NCBI RefSeq assembly: GCF_051020955.1
Contig: NC_135021.1
Span: 11,079,962-11,143,961 of the forward strand
Reading direction: 5' to 3'
Source of the DNA: Megalopta genalis
Lineage: Eukaryota > Arthropoda > Insecta > Hymenoptera > Halictidae
Length of the DNA stretch: 64,000 nt
Below, piece by piece: positions 33,871 to 44,841 of this stretch. The notes below the pieces were generated by a model that was given only the letters and a program-made list of their open reading frames with translations, was not told where the DNA came from and did not search any database. Within the stretch, counting starts at the first letter, position 1. Every line of letters begins with the position of its first letter. A program made the position numbers and the translations under genes.

Positions 33871-34653
33871 TGTGTTAACGCATTGAATCCACTCAGTTTT
33901 ATCATAAAAGTATAGCATCGTTTGGACTAGCATCATCAAGAACTCTTTCGTAAACGTAAATTGAATAGAAATCATTTTCGTCGCGTCAAGTTTTCCATGT
34001 GTCTTCCCTCCTGCGCAAAACAATCGACTTCGAAACCCACGTCGATTGGGCACTTTTTACTCCTCTCGCTCGACGCTATAAATCCTTAAACTCTTGCACC
34101 ACTTTTTTCGAACACCCCGTATACACGGACGTTCACGGAACACATTCGAGTTGCATCGAACAGGCTTCCGCTGTATGCTAGTTAGTCAATGTCGAATTCG
34201 TATCGTCCGATTCCGAAAAATCGCGTGAATTCGATCGCGGGGCATGGCCAGGACGAAAACATTTTCCAGCGCGGAGTTTTCTTATCCCGGGGATTCCGGC
34301 GGCGCGCGATGGCAAGGCCGGGGGTCCTAAAGCATGGGACAAGCTCGTTTCCCGTTGAACGAGAGGATAAAGCACCGGGTCCGTTCGTTATCGCGGCGCG
34401 ACGCGACGGTACGGTCCGAGGAAATCGCTGGCGCAGCCGGGAGTGGAAAGCTCCGGAGCTTCGGATTTTCCAGCGGCTCTCTCGGCCTCGGTATTTCGAG
34501 CGGCTTCTAGAGGCGCACCATTGCTACCACCTTCGACCATGTACGCGGTGTCCCCGAAATAGGTGATCGAACTCCGGTATCGTATTCTGCACTTACTGAA
34601 GATAAAAGAAGAGGTCGTCGTCTAAACATCGCCCGAAAACTCATCGTTTTCGA
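33871..34653. other. Unique stretch with GC-rich island
   Basis: GC-rich from 34190 to 34560. Frames of up to 125 codons lack motifs. Confidence 0.5.
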
Positions 34654-34852
34654 TGTATAAATTCTTCTCGATTGACGCTTTGGACAATCTTGGAGGGGAG
34701 GTACGATTATTCGAGCCCTGCGGCTCGTTTTTATAGTTGTCGACGATCGGCGACTATAAAAATGAGCCGCGAGTCTCGAATAATCGTGTCTTCTCTTCCC
34801 AAATTGTCCATTTCTCTTTACATGCTGAGCGACAATTGGAGAGGAATTACTA
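34654..34852. mobile_element. Palindromic MITE (CAGTAAATTCTCC family), second copy
   Basis: A central palindrome is built on GATTATTCGAG, GCTCGTTTTTATAGT and their inverted partners, as at 24802. The left tip is eroded (TATAAATTCTTCTCG); the right tip is GAGAGGAATTACTATA. Confidence 0.65.
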
Positions 34853-35436
34853 TATTCCTTTTCGAAAAGTATTCACTTTTTGTTTGCGGAATCAGTTTTT
34901 AATTATTTCAGGCATACGATTTTAATATTAAACCTAACTGTGATCAAAATGACCGTTTTCTTGCTTGGCAATTCTGAAAACATTAGAGACGCTTTCATGG
35001 AAAATGCTCCACTAAAATACATTATTGCAGCAAGTTTCGTAATAAAAACTTAAAAAAATCTAAATAAATTCGATCTTCTCACGTTTATGAGGCAATGCAC
35101 GTCAGTTACTATTATTGCTTGGTACGTTTAGCGTTGCGAAAGACAAAAATTCGCTGAGGTAAGAACATACGTTATCATGGGGTACAGTTTCATCAATAAA
35201 CTAGAAAATTTGATAAAATCAGCATCGTCGCTCGTTAAAACAGTCGCATACGCGTGCAAAAACGACCGAGAATATTGAAAGAAAAGCAAATCAAGGATGA
35301 AATGCGAATTATTGCTCGCCTCTGTGCAAAATCGAGTGGCCAAATACTTTTTTCCCCGGCGTTATTTTCTTCGTTCTCTGTATTTTTCAAGAAAACGAAC
35401 TAAAACATGAATTATATATCGCGTATTTGTTCAATA
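34853..35436. other. Unique AT-rich stretch
   Basis: No gene, array or paired ends recognised. Confidence 0.5.
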
Positions 35437-35582
35437 TATCGTTGCTATAATTCAACGCTGAGACATGTCCGAATAATGAAGCCTAAAAAAAAGCATTTAA
35501 AGTTTTATTTCTCCAATAACAATTTGCTATTCGAAGATAATGGCCAATGAGATGTCTCAGTACTGAATTGGAACAACGGTAC
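35437..35582. mobile_element. Short inverted-repeat element (AATTCAGTACTGAGACAT family)
   Basis: The left end GTTGCTATAATTCAACGCTG with AGACATGTC faces a right end that reads CAATTCAGTACTGAGACATC on the minus strand. The arms are about 35 bp. It is related to 17038-17416. It abuts the TTAA element that begins at 35594. Confidence 0.55.
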
Positions 35583-35593
35583 GTCCAATTTAA

Positions 35594-36858
35594 CCCTCAG
35601 CACTCCGAACCATTCTGGACGTTGGCTTCCAACTACTCAGCATCACTTTTCGGCAGAAACATGCATTTACAGACCCTCGTATTATTTAGTATGCTTTTGG
35701 AACTAACTAACATATTATAATGATATTGGACTTTTATGAATTGGCTGAAATCGAGAAATTTGCAAAAAGATCAATATTTTATTTTTTATAATTTTGTTAT
35801 TGTTTGTTTTATAATTTTGTTTTATAATCGCTATCTGTGCGAACTCTTTCTCTCGTCGCCTTGTTGCTTGGACGATATCGCTATCACACTGCTATCAAAA
35901 CGATAGACTAACTGTAGAAGAAAACCTTCTACGGTTAGTCTTTCTAACATATCTGTATAAACGTCTATCTGGAGCTCATCTTCGCTACTACTTGTGTCAT
36001 GAGACTCGTTCGTGTTCGAACGTTTTGCCATTGTTCTAATATATAGGTTGAAAATTTATAATTGTTATTACCAACTCACAAGATGATATTTAGCAAAAAA
36101 ACTTTTACCAAACAATTTATTTACCAAGAGAAGAATCACTTTTCCGATTTTCTCACTCGTTAGATCTATCTATACCGCTCGACGATTCAAACCAGACTGA
36201 GTTCAGCTTTGAAAATCTTTCCCTCCAGATTTTATGATTATAAATCTCACTATACAGTGCGTGCTATGTTCGCATACCGATCTTTCTTCTACAAACTTGC
36301 TTTATCTCTCTTTTCAAGTGGCGTCTTTGAAGTGCTCGGACCGTCGTGAGCACGCCTCTCACGTTCTCGTCAAAACCCGCTGACATTTCTTGCATATATC
36401 TTAGTAATTTTACTATATTTTGATTTGATTTCTTGTGCCATTTCAAGAGAAAATAAATAAATGAAATAACTCAATTCCCCGTAATCACTAATAAACTTTA
36501 ATGTCCCACGAGAGGGGACAGCGGAGTGCAAAGGGTTAAACCTTGAAGCAACGCTGAAAAATCATTTTGGCCACGGATTGCTGCCTCGCCAGACCACTGT
36601 GCGACGATGCCACGCTGACCACGTTGGCCACGCTTGTGCACTTGTATATATCTTAATAATTTTACCATATTTTGATTTGATTTCTTGTGCCATTTCAAGA
36701 GAAAACTTCAGGGAAACATGCATGTCTGAAAAAGTTGCGCTGAAATGACTCAATTCCCCGTAATCACTAATAAACTTTAATGTCCCACGAGAGGGAACAT
36801 CCGAGTGATATGCTAGAATTACGATGTCCCACGAGAGGGGACAGCGGAGTGCAAAGGG
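35594..36858. mobile_element. TTAA element (CCCTCAGCACTCCG family) with internal duplication
   Basis: The left end is CCCTCAGCACTCCG after TTAA at 35590. Two copies of the right end (GGGGACAGCGGAGTGCAAAG then GG) occur, ending at 36535 and 36858, each followed by TTAA. The last 320 bp are a partial tandem duplication, since TTTTGATTTGATTTCTTGTG and CCCCGTAATCACTAATAAAC each occur twice. The minus frame at 35831-36031 (66 codons) starts MAKRSNTNESHD and then SSSEDELQ, an acidic stretch like piggyBac-type transposase N-termini; the link is inference. Confidence 0.75.
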
Positions 36859-36862
36859 TTAA

Positions 36863-37829
36863 AGTTGCCAAGACATTCACGATCGCGTCGTGGCGTTTGA
36901 GGTGCAAACAGCCTCGTTTTTCAAATTAATTCGACGCTATTGGTGCATATGGTCTAAGGCCAGCACCATCGGCATCGGCAGCACGAGCGGAGCAGAGCCG
37001 AGCCGAGCTGGCTGTTTCCTCGCGCTTGTACAAGCCCGATGCTGCGGTGTATGCAATGTGCCCGCCGCCGCGCCGCTCTGGCACAGAATCGCACCAGCCA
37101 GTTTCCAGGCGACCTGGAGAGAGATGCAGAGGCTGGCTCTGGCTGGCTGGCTGGCTGGCTGGCTGGCTCTCTGGCTGGCTGCGTTTCTAGCATCTATCGA
37201 TCCTATCGGCGAAGCTTAGGCGACGTCGGCGGCCACGCCGAATACATTTTCACGCTCCATGCCGACGAAAATGTCTGCACGCGATGGAAAATTTCGAGGC
37301 TGCGGCTCCGACGAGCCAGCCCTCGGATCCTCCGCAGCCGATTTCCGTCGAACGGCGACACGGTTTTGCCGAATTTCATGCCGGAGCTGGACCGCGCGGC
37401 TTCCACTGTACAGGGTGTGCCGATAATAAATGTCGCGACTATGCTAGATCGATTCGATGCTTCTCGATTTTAGCGGGGAACGGTGTACTCAGGGTGCCGC
37501 GAGGTTCACCTTGACCAGTTCTTCTCGAGGTCAAACGGTTGGAAAAACGTGTTTGATGTATCGCTTTATATTCTGCCATGTATGCGATGAATTCTTTCAT
37601 ATGTAAGTGCTTAAGATCTGGAATCTAGCGATGATCGCTAGATTGCAAAGATTGTTGACTATGATTATTCAAATTGTGAAGATACAGTTATGAGTTATTT
37701 ATTCAATATATGTGTTATTTACGGGAGATATTACAGTAACGTGGGAGTTAATTATCGGAATACATGTCAAGGTTATGTCAAGGTTATGTCAAGGTTATTT
37801 ATTTATTTATTTATTGAATATACAGTGTG
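36863..37829. other. GC-rich unique island and a MITE fragment
   Basis: GC-rich from 36890 to 37520, including a CTGG run at 37138-37185 and TACAGGGTGTGCC at 37409. Overlapping open frames (up to 144 codons) have no domain. The sequence at 37680-37745 resembles the interior of the MITE at 27445. ATGTCAAGGTT is repeated three times near 37763-37796. Confidence 0.5.
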
Positions 37830-37925
37830 TGTGAGTTATATGCGAATATGAAAATATTTCACAAAATATTGATAATGCAAAAAAATGTTTCAGACAAAAG
37901 TTGCATGGTATTGATAGTAACATAT

Positions 37926-38667
37926 GGACCGTTTATTCTGAAAGTGGTGCAAGTCCACTTTCTTTCGTTTCGAGAAAATTAAATGTTAGCAGATCTGACA
38001 ATTAAAAAATATAGGTTAATTATGTGAAATCTGGAAATGTTTGCACTAATTTATCAATATGTAATTTGATTATATAAATTTCTTTTAGGCGAATTTAACT
38101 AAAATAATGTACAATTTCCAGGCTGCAAATGGACTTACACCACTTTCATAATTAGTCAATTGTAAATATCATTTAATTTCAATTTGGAAATAACAAATAT
38201 CACTTAAAATATGTCTCATATTGATCCAATTTTGTTTATAAATAATAACAAGAAATAAAATAGGATTAGCATTTTTTATTTTGAACGTTAATTATATTTA
38301 TATATTGTTAAACTTAACACAAGATATTGGTATTATTAATTATTTATGCTCTTCATGTGGCAGTGTTTTGAAATATTCATGATGCACAGGAGGTATATAA
38401 GGTAATAGCTGCTGCATATCCTTATATTTTTCGTATGTAGTAGACTTGACATCGTGATGGAAATTGGACTTACACCACTTTCATAATCAATGGTTACACA
38501 ATTTCTTTTACCGGCCAATTTTTAATTGAACAAAGCATTGGCATTTTTTAAGATATTAAATACTAACTAGTTGTAAACAAAAAGTTTACACTAAATTAAG
38601 CATAAATTACATTATATCTCATTTTTTTTAAAAAAAGGACTTACAACACTTTCAAAATAAACGGTCC
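37926..38667. mobile_element. 742-bp element with GGACCGTTTATT ends, ATAT duplication
   Basis: The ends GGACCGTTTATTCTGAAAGT and its inverted partner are flanked by ATAT on both sides (37922-37925, 38668-38671). The TIR is clearly related to that of the 236-bp MITE (GAGCCGTTTATTTTGAAAGT), and both give 4-bp duplications. GGACTTACACCACTTTCATA occurs internally more than once. No frame over 60 codons. Confidence 0.85.
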
Positions 38668-39059
38668 ATATAGTGTAGATGTTCTTTTGACCTAGCAATG
38701 TCCTTGGACAAGCCTACGAAGGTCGAAATGATATTTGTTAATGGAAGTATACATTTTCTATCACATATCTTTATAGCAGATATCTTGACTTTGTCAAAAC
38801 TCTACGTAAACGTCAATTTCACTTATTTTATTCCGGAAATGTAGCCTCTTAAAGTTAACGCGCCGTCAATATTAGCGTACACCACGAAAATGTTGCTTCG
38901 ATTGAGTGAATAGGTCATTGAAAGTAATATTATTTCATGGAATCAACTGATCTCGCTTTCCCTATTTCCATCCTTCTTAAAAATTCCATTTCTGCTTTTT
39001 TTAGGGTTGCAGATTCAATTGCTTAACATGCGTCGATAATCCTTCTTTGCAACTCTTGT

Positions 39060-39412
39060 ACTGTATCTACGGCGAACCTTATACCAGGTTTTGGAAAATG
39101 TATCACTTGAACTGAGGCAAAACTTGTGGTTCCAGCAAGACGCTGGCCGTCCATACTTTGCTATCCAAGTTTGTAATTGGTTACAAACCAATTTAAAAAA
39201 AAAAAAATGGATTCGATATGGTGGTCCAGTAACGTGGCTCCCAAGATCTCCAGAATTTTCTACTTGCGATTTTTTTCTTTGGGACTGTCTCAAGCAGAAA
39301 GTTTTCAGTATCCCCGAAGATACAGTAGAAGGGTTGCAAAGAATTTTTAAGAAGGATAGAAATGTGTATACTCCTAGACGGAAGACGTGTCAAAGGAAAA
39401 GCGAGATCAGTT
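39060..39412 (+). pseudogene. Rosa-like mariner transposase fragment
   Basis: A 108-codon frame carries NLWFQQDAGRPYFA with the second catalytic Asp and PRSPEFSTCDFFLWDCLK with the third. There are 42 residues between the two Asp; an A13 run in between codes for extra lysines, so 41 may be ancestral, as in the rosa (DD41D) group. SPDL is changed to SPEF. The N-terminal half is missing, and the 3' end is cut by the MITE at 39413. It is surely inactive. Confidence 0.75.
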
Positions 39413-39648
39413 GAGCCGTCTATTTTGAAAGTGGCATAAGTCACTTTACCGTAATGAAAAGTGGTGATCTTGTAATGTTTATACGAAATTATTTATACTG
39501 AGAAAACTATCAGTATCCTGAGATAACAAATACAAGTCAATCTTCGCGAAAGCTAGCATCCATATTTTTAAACGTATTAAAACGCAAACCCTTAAATATA
39601 TCGACTTAAAAACAAAGTGACTTATGCCACTTTCAAAATGAACGGCTC
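39413..39648. mobile_element. 236-bp MITE, third copy
   Basis: The full 35-bp inverted ends are present, and it is in the opposite orientation to the copy at 3398. Flanks are AGTT and AGTT. The inverted left arm of the host (around 38957) shows the uninterrupted target GATCAGTTGATTCC, which proves the insertion site. Confidence 0.92.
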
Positions 39649-39793
39649 AGTTGATTCCATGGAATAATAATATTTTCAATGATCCGTTCACTCAATCGAT
39701 TCTTTTTAGAATCGTCATGTTGTAGAAACTCTGACCACGCAACCTCCCCGAGGTGTACATCCGGTGTAAATGCTGGCGCCGCGTTAACTTTAA

Positions 39794-40330
39794 CCCTTTT
39801 TGCACTCGAATTAACGCAAAATTTAAAACAGTTTTTCCGACCCACGGTTTTTCCATTGTATATGACCTAGCGCATTTTATGCATATGAAATTGAATATTG
39901 CGACGCATGCAACAGTTACGCTTCCAACAGCTCCTTAACCCGAGAAAGATAACCTACGTCGCAGAGGCGCCTGCGAAGACTGTTGATTTTTGTTAATTTT
40001 TCATAGAGGTCTAGTGATTTAAGTTTAAAATTACTTAAAATATAAAAAAATATAATATAAATGCATTTTATTTTTACAATAATGCCAAACCTTTAAAATG
40101 ACTAGATTAATTAATCCATTATTAGTATAATTAATTAATCCATTGTTAGTATAAAATTGACGCCTTAGAAAAGCATGCGCCTCTGAAGCGTATGGTTATC
40201 TTTTACGTACGTTGTCATATGGTTATCTTTCTAGGGTTAAATATAAACAAATTTGACGAATAAAATTATATTTACACGTGACATAACAATTTTTAATCGC
40301 GCCTCGGAGTCGCTACTCGAGTGTAAAGGG
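39794..40330. mobile_element. TTAA MITE (CCCTTTTTGCACTCG family), host of a piggyBac MITE
   Basis: The ends CCCTTTTTGCACTCGAATT and CTCGAGTGTAAAGGG are inverted, with TTAA at 39790-39793 and 40331-40334. The element at 39939-40236 is inside it, so the original was about 235 bp. The left interior (TATGCATATGAAATTGAATA, GCAACAGTTACGC) is shared with the chimeric element at 25869. Confidence 0.87.
39939..40236. mobile_element. 298-bp MITE with piggyBac end structure
   Basis: TTAA flanks lie at 39935-39938 and 40237-40240. The right 13-bp terminus read inward is CCCTAGAAAGATA, the T. ni piggyBac TIR; the left has one change (CCCGAGAAAGATA). A subterminal inverted repeat (TACG, then CAGAGGCGC) starts 3 bp inside the left TIR (39955) and 31 bp inside the right TIR (ending 40192). 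That 13-3-19 and 13-31-19 asymmetry is the known piggyBac layout. The right spacer also keeps ACGTACGT and AAAGATAACCA. There is no transposase. Confidence 0.93.
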
Positions 40331-40642
40331 TTAAGAGGCCGCATCTCCGGAACCAAGCAAGCAAAATACACATTTAGGTAGAGTTTTGTAAAGGTCAAGA
40401 TATCTGCTATAAATATATGTTATGAGACATATATATACTTCCATTAACAAATATCACCTTGACCTTCGTTAGCTTGCCCAAGGACATCGCAAGCTCAAAA
40501 GAACGTCTACACCATATGTTACTATTAATACCAAACTTTTGCAACTTCGGCAACTTTTGCCTGAAACATTTTTCTGTATTGTCAATATTTTTTGAAATAT
40601 TTTCATACTCGGATATAACTTACACACACTGCATAAGGACAG

Positions 40643-41925
40643 TTATCTATTAGTTATATAAGATTACAAAAAAGAAAAAAGAAATATTAAAGATACAGGT
40701 TAGGTATAAATAAGGTAACCGCAATTCTTTAAATTAACGTGACAAATCTCCACGGACTATAATATTATGAATAATATAAATATCTTACTCTTATAAATCA
40801 TTATAAAATAGCTGCTTTTAATGCTCCGTAAATCTACTGTTGCAATAGCTTTAAAATGATAATATACCAGCATTCTGCAATTTGATTAATCTCCCTATCA
40901 CTTTAATAAGTGCCTGATGTCTGTAGTTTAATCATGACCGACCTACATCAACACATTTCTCGCTACGATCTTCGAACTTTTACAGAATCAATGTTTTGCC
41001 TCCCCCCCCCCCCAAAATGAATGTTTCACGCGATGTAAAATGTTACATGCACTTTGTAAACGTCTGCTATAATGGCCTGGCCAACCTTCCAGCAATCAAA
41101 GATCGATGATCACCGGTTAAGAAAATTTGCAATACGACTCTAGCAACTTGATCCGACAATTTCATCCGAGATTGTTCCTTTTTGGAAGGCAACTATGATA
41201 TCCTCCTTCGATTGACTCGTTCTGGACGTTGCCGGATCGTTCCAGGAAACTTTTATTCGTCGGAATCGGACGGGAGAGGTCGGGCGCTCGGAGGTGCAGG
41301 CGTGGATTAGAGCTTCCAGCCGGCATCGATTAAGCGGAGAATTTCGATTGACGTACGTACCCGTTAATTAATTGGTTGCCAGCATGTAATTCACCGCTTC
41401 CGCATTCTAGATCACGATTGTATCCCATCGGGTCAGAATTCTTGCCGCATACCGACGGATGCCGCGGATGTTTCTTACACGCGTACCCTCGATCTGATCG
41501 CGAATCGGATTACATCTCCGATCGAGCGACAACTTGCACAAATCGCTTCCCTCCTGTTTAAATGATCAGCCCAGTTCTAACTGTCCTAACTGTCACGAAT
41601 AACGTACAGTAACAGGGCAAGAGGAAGTTTCGCGATTTTGACGCCTTTGTCGCGCAAATGCTGTCACGACCACTTATCCAAATCGATTCAAAACTAATTC
41701 GAGACTTAATTGTTCAAATTGATTCAAAATTGTTAGTAGTTCGAGTCACGGTAGTTCTTGAATATAATAATTGCTTGCATATGATTCATCCAATCAGACT
41801 TAAACAATGCATCGTACATCGATTAGGAAGGCAGTCATCGTTACCGAAAAATGACTCATATGTATTATTTTGCATATTCACCAGAGATTTAACCCTTCGC
41901 GCGTTAGATGTATCCTTACAGTTTT
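40643..41925. other. Unique stretch with one TTAA-family solo end
   Basis: GCTGCTTTTAATGCTCCGTA at 40810 is the inverted solo end of the CACTAG family. A C10 run lies at 41002-41012. The area from 41200 to 41560 is GC-richer. TTAACCCTTCGCGCG at 41888 looks like a left TTAA-element end with no partner. No gene was recognised. Confidence 0.5.
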
Positions 41926-41929
41926 GTTC

Positions 41930-43605
41930 TAGCATGTTCGCGCTGTACCCACTAGGATAAAATCGTTGCTCAGGCAGGTTGATCTTTTTGGACTTGCTAG
42001 GATGAAGTTGTTGTTCATGTAGATTAGTCATTGAACCTAGTAGGATTAAATTATTGTTTCGGCAGACTTACGATTAAACTCGCTAGGATAAAATTATTGT
42101 TCGTGTAGACTGGTCTTCGGACTTGATAAAATAAAATTGTTGTTCACGTAGACTAGTCACTGAACCCACTAGGATGAAATTGTTGTTCACATAGACTAGT
42201 CATTGAACTTACTAGGATAAATTATTGTTCAGGCAAAGTTATAATTAAACTGGCTAGGATAAAATTATTGTTCATGTAGACTGGTCCACGGACTTGATAA
42301 AATGAAATTGTTGTTCACGTAGACTAGTCACTGAACCCACTAGGATGAAATTGGTGTTTACGTAGACTGTTCATTGAACCCACTATGATTAAATTATTGT
42401 TTCGGCAGACTGACAATTAAACTCGCTAGGATAAAACTACTGATCATGTAGACCGATCTCTGGACTTGCTAAAATAAAATTGCTGCTCGCGTAGACCGGT
42501 CATTGAACCCACTAGAATAAAATTATTGATCAGGTAGACTGATTATTAAACTGAATAGAATAAAATTATCGTTCACGTAAATTGGTCTTCGAACTTGCCA
42601 AAATAAAATTGTTGCTCATGTAGACTAATCATTGAAGCCACTAGAATGAAATTGTTGTTTACGTAGACTAGTCATTGAACCCACTATGATTAAATTATTG
42701 TCCAGGTAGACTGATTATTAAACTGAATAGAATAAAATTATCGTTCACGTAAATTGGTCTTCGAACTTGCTAAAATAAAATTGTTGCTCATGTAGACTAA
42801 TCATTGAAGCCACTAGAATGAAATTGTTGTTTACGTAGACTAGTCATTGAACCCACTATGATTAAATTATTGTCCAGGTAGACTGATTATTAAACTCAAT
42901 AGAATAAAATTATCGTTCACGTAAATTGGTCTTCGAACTTGCCAAAATAAAATTGTTGCTCATGTAGACTAGTCATTGAAGCCACTAGAATGAAATTATT
43001 GTTTACGTAGACTGGTTATTAATCCGACTAGGATGAAATTACTGTCCAAGCAGACTGACAATTAAACTCACTAGAATAAAGTTATTGTTCATGTAGTCTG
43101 ATCTCTGGACTTGCTAAAATAAAATTGCTGCTCACGTAGACTACTCATTGAACCCACTAGGATAAAATTGGTGTTCGCTTAGACTAGTCATTGAACTGAC
43201 TAGGATGAAATTATTGTTCAGGCAGACTGACAATTAAACTGACTAGAATAAAATTATTGTTCATCTAGTCTGATTTCTGGACTTGCTAAAATAAAATTGT
43301 TGCTCGCGTCGACTGGTCATTGAACCCACTAGCATAAAACGATTATTCACATGAAATGGCCATTAGATCTACCATAATACAGTCATCGTTCATGTAACCT
43401 GGCCATTGGACTTACGATGCTAAAATCATTATCCAGTCAAACTGTCCATAGAACCCAGATTAGCCATTAAACCCGGTCCGGCCACTAAACGTAGACCAGC
43501 CAATAGACCTAGACTAGTCATTAGAACTAGACTAGCCATTAGACCTAGACTAGCCATTAGACCTAGTCACAGAACCTAGATTAGCCATTGAACGTAGACT
43601 AGACA
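41930..43605. repeat. 43-bp minisatellite with 172-bp higher-order period
   Basis: More than 30 units resembling CATTGAACCCACTAGGATAA then AATTGTTGTTCACGTAGACT. A four-unit block starting GATTATTAAACTGAATAGAA is at 42541, 42713 and 42885, so the higher-order period is 172 bp (4 x 43). From 43440 the array shortens to about 20-bp units (ACCTAGACTAGCCATTAG). Confidence 0.95.
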
Positions 43606-44359
43606 GAGGGCTGGGAAGGGTGATCATCGAAACAGCGCAGCCTCCGACATCAATCGCGCGACTATCGGCAGCCGTTTTGCTTCCTTTGATCGAGACCAGT
43701 CTCTCCGAGCCTGCTATGGATGGAAGATTCGCCAGGCCAGATTCGAAGGTTCCAAAAGCAAACCGCCCCGGTGCCAGCGCCGCGGAGTCCGGGGGAGCAG
43801 CAATTTCGTGGCCCTCGCTCGGGAGGAAAAATCGTGGCAGCGGCTGGTTGAAAAAATAAAAGCTGGTCTTTGCTGTCGTCGGTGGGTAGCGCCGTCCCGG
43901 TCCGGCCCGGCCCAGCCCGGCCCGGCCTGGCTCGGCTCGCTTCGTCGTATTATTTCGTTGCGAGCGGGAAATTACCATGACAAAGCCGAAATTGGCCGGG
44001 CTCGGAGCGGGCAGAGCCCTAAGCAACAAGGCCCGGCGAGACACCGCCGCGTTCCCGTGTGTAGTGGCGCGTTGTTGCGCGGCGACCGTCCGCCTAATTG
44101 CAGGTGACGGCCACTGGAAGTCCGCCCTTCGGATCGGGCCGCGCGTACACTGCGCGCTTCCTCGAGCGACGAGCGGCTGCCGGGTCGGGCCGGGTCGGGC
44201 CGAGCCGAGCCGAGCCGAGGCACGCCGAGCCAGACCGGGCCGGGTCGGGTCGAGCGGAGAAACGTCGCTTCGTTGAACCGAGAATTGCCACGTTGTTGCC
44301 GGCAATACGATCCACCTATTATCCGGCCGCTGCAAACACGCTTCGCCGTGCACGTCGTT

Positions 44360-44407
<48 letters not shown>

Positions 44408-44839
44408 CGGCCCGAGAATCGGCTCCGCCCGTTGGCCCAGGCGCGGACCGAAGCGGCGCGGAGTGAAGCGGCGCGACCGCACTTTTGCGACGGGCTGCAA
44501 TTACAGTCGAAGATTTTCGTGGTGGCGAGGGACCGGATCATCATGGCCACAATGAAACGTGTAATGAACGAGATACGCGCGTTGCGTTGCGTGCGAACGC
44601 TGATGAACGGTTCGTGGTTACCGATGGTTTTTAGCCTGACCTCGCAGCCGCACGGATTTCGCCGCGTTTAGGGCCTGCTAACGAGGACCTGCTGGATTTA
44701 TGAGCCGATCCGGCGCCGATCGAGACTCCGGGCGTCAACTGAGAAAACGCGATAGAAATCAGTCCGGATCATTGGCTCGTTTCATTTGGCACGCACGTTT
44801 TCTAACTGGCGGGGACTTAATATTGGTGTGCTTTTGATA
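43606..44839. other. Very GC-rich island with GA tract; possible promoter region
   Basis: The most GC-rich part of the window, with CpG frequent, a GGCCCGGCCC-type run at 43893-43930, a CGGGCC/CGAGCC run at 44180-44250 and a 42-bp GA tract at 44362-44403. Long frames on both strands (316 minus, 132 plus) are compositional and have no domain. An island like this could hold a promoter or non-coding first exon, but no core promoter or splice evidence is convincing. Confidence 0.35.
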
Positions 44840-44841
44840 TA

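Larger units (their letters stand above)
37832..40642 (+). mobile_element. Fold-back, rosa-like mariner element invaded by four elements
   Basis: The left arm from CAGTGTGTGTGAGTTATA reappears inverted at the right edge, ending TTACACACACTG near 40633. After taking out the insertions, the arms match over several hundred bases (37832-37921 plus 38672-39070 against 39315-40633). A transposase remnant lies between them. Insertions are at 37926-38667 in the left arm, and 39413-39648 and 39794-40330 (itself holding 39939-40236) in the right arm. The left flank is TA and the right flank CA, so the target duplication is unsure. Confidence 0.75.

Noticed and set aside
37409..37425. TACAGGGTGTGCC as a transposon end
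   Set aside because: It resembles the hairpin element tip, but no inverted partner lies nearby.
43550..44671. 316-codon minus frame and plus-strand partners
   Set aside because: Composition of the most GC-rich island plus a CT tract giving a Ser/Leu run; Pro/Arg/Ala-rich text without domain.
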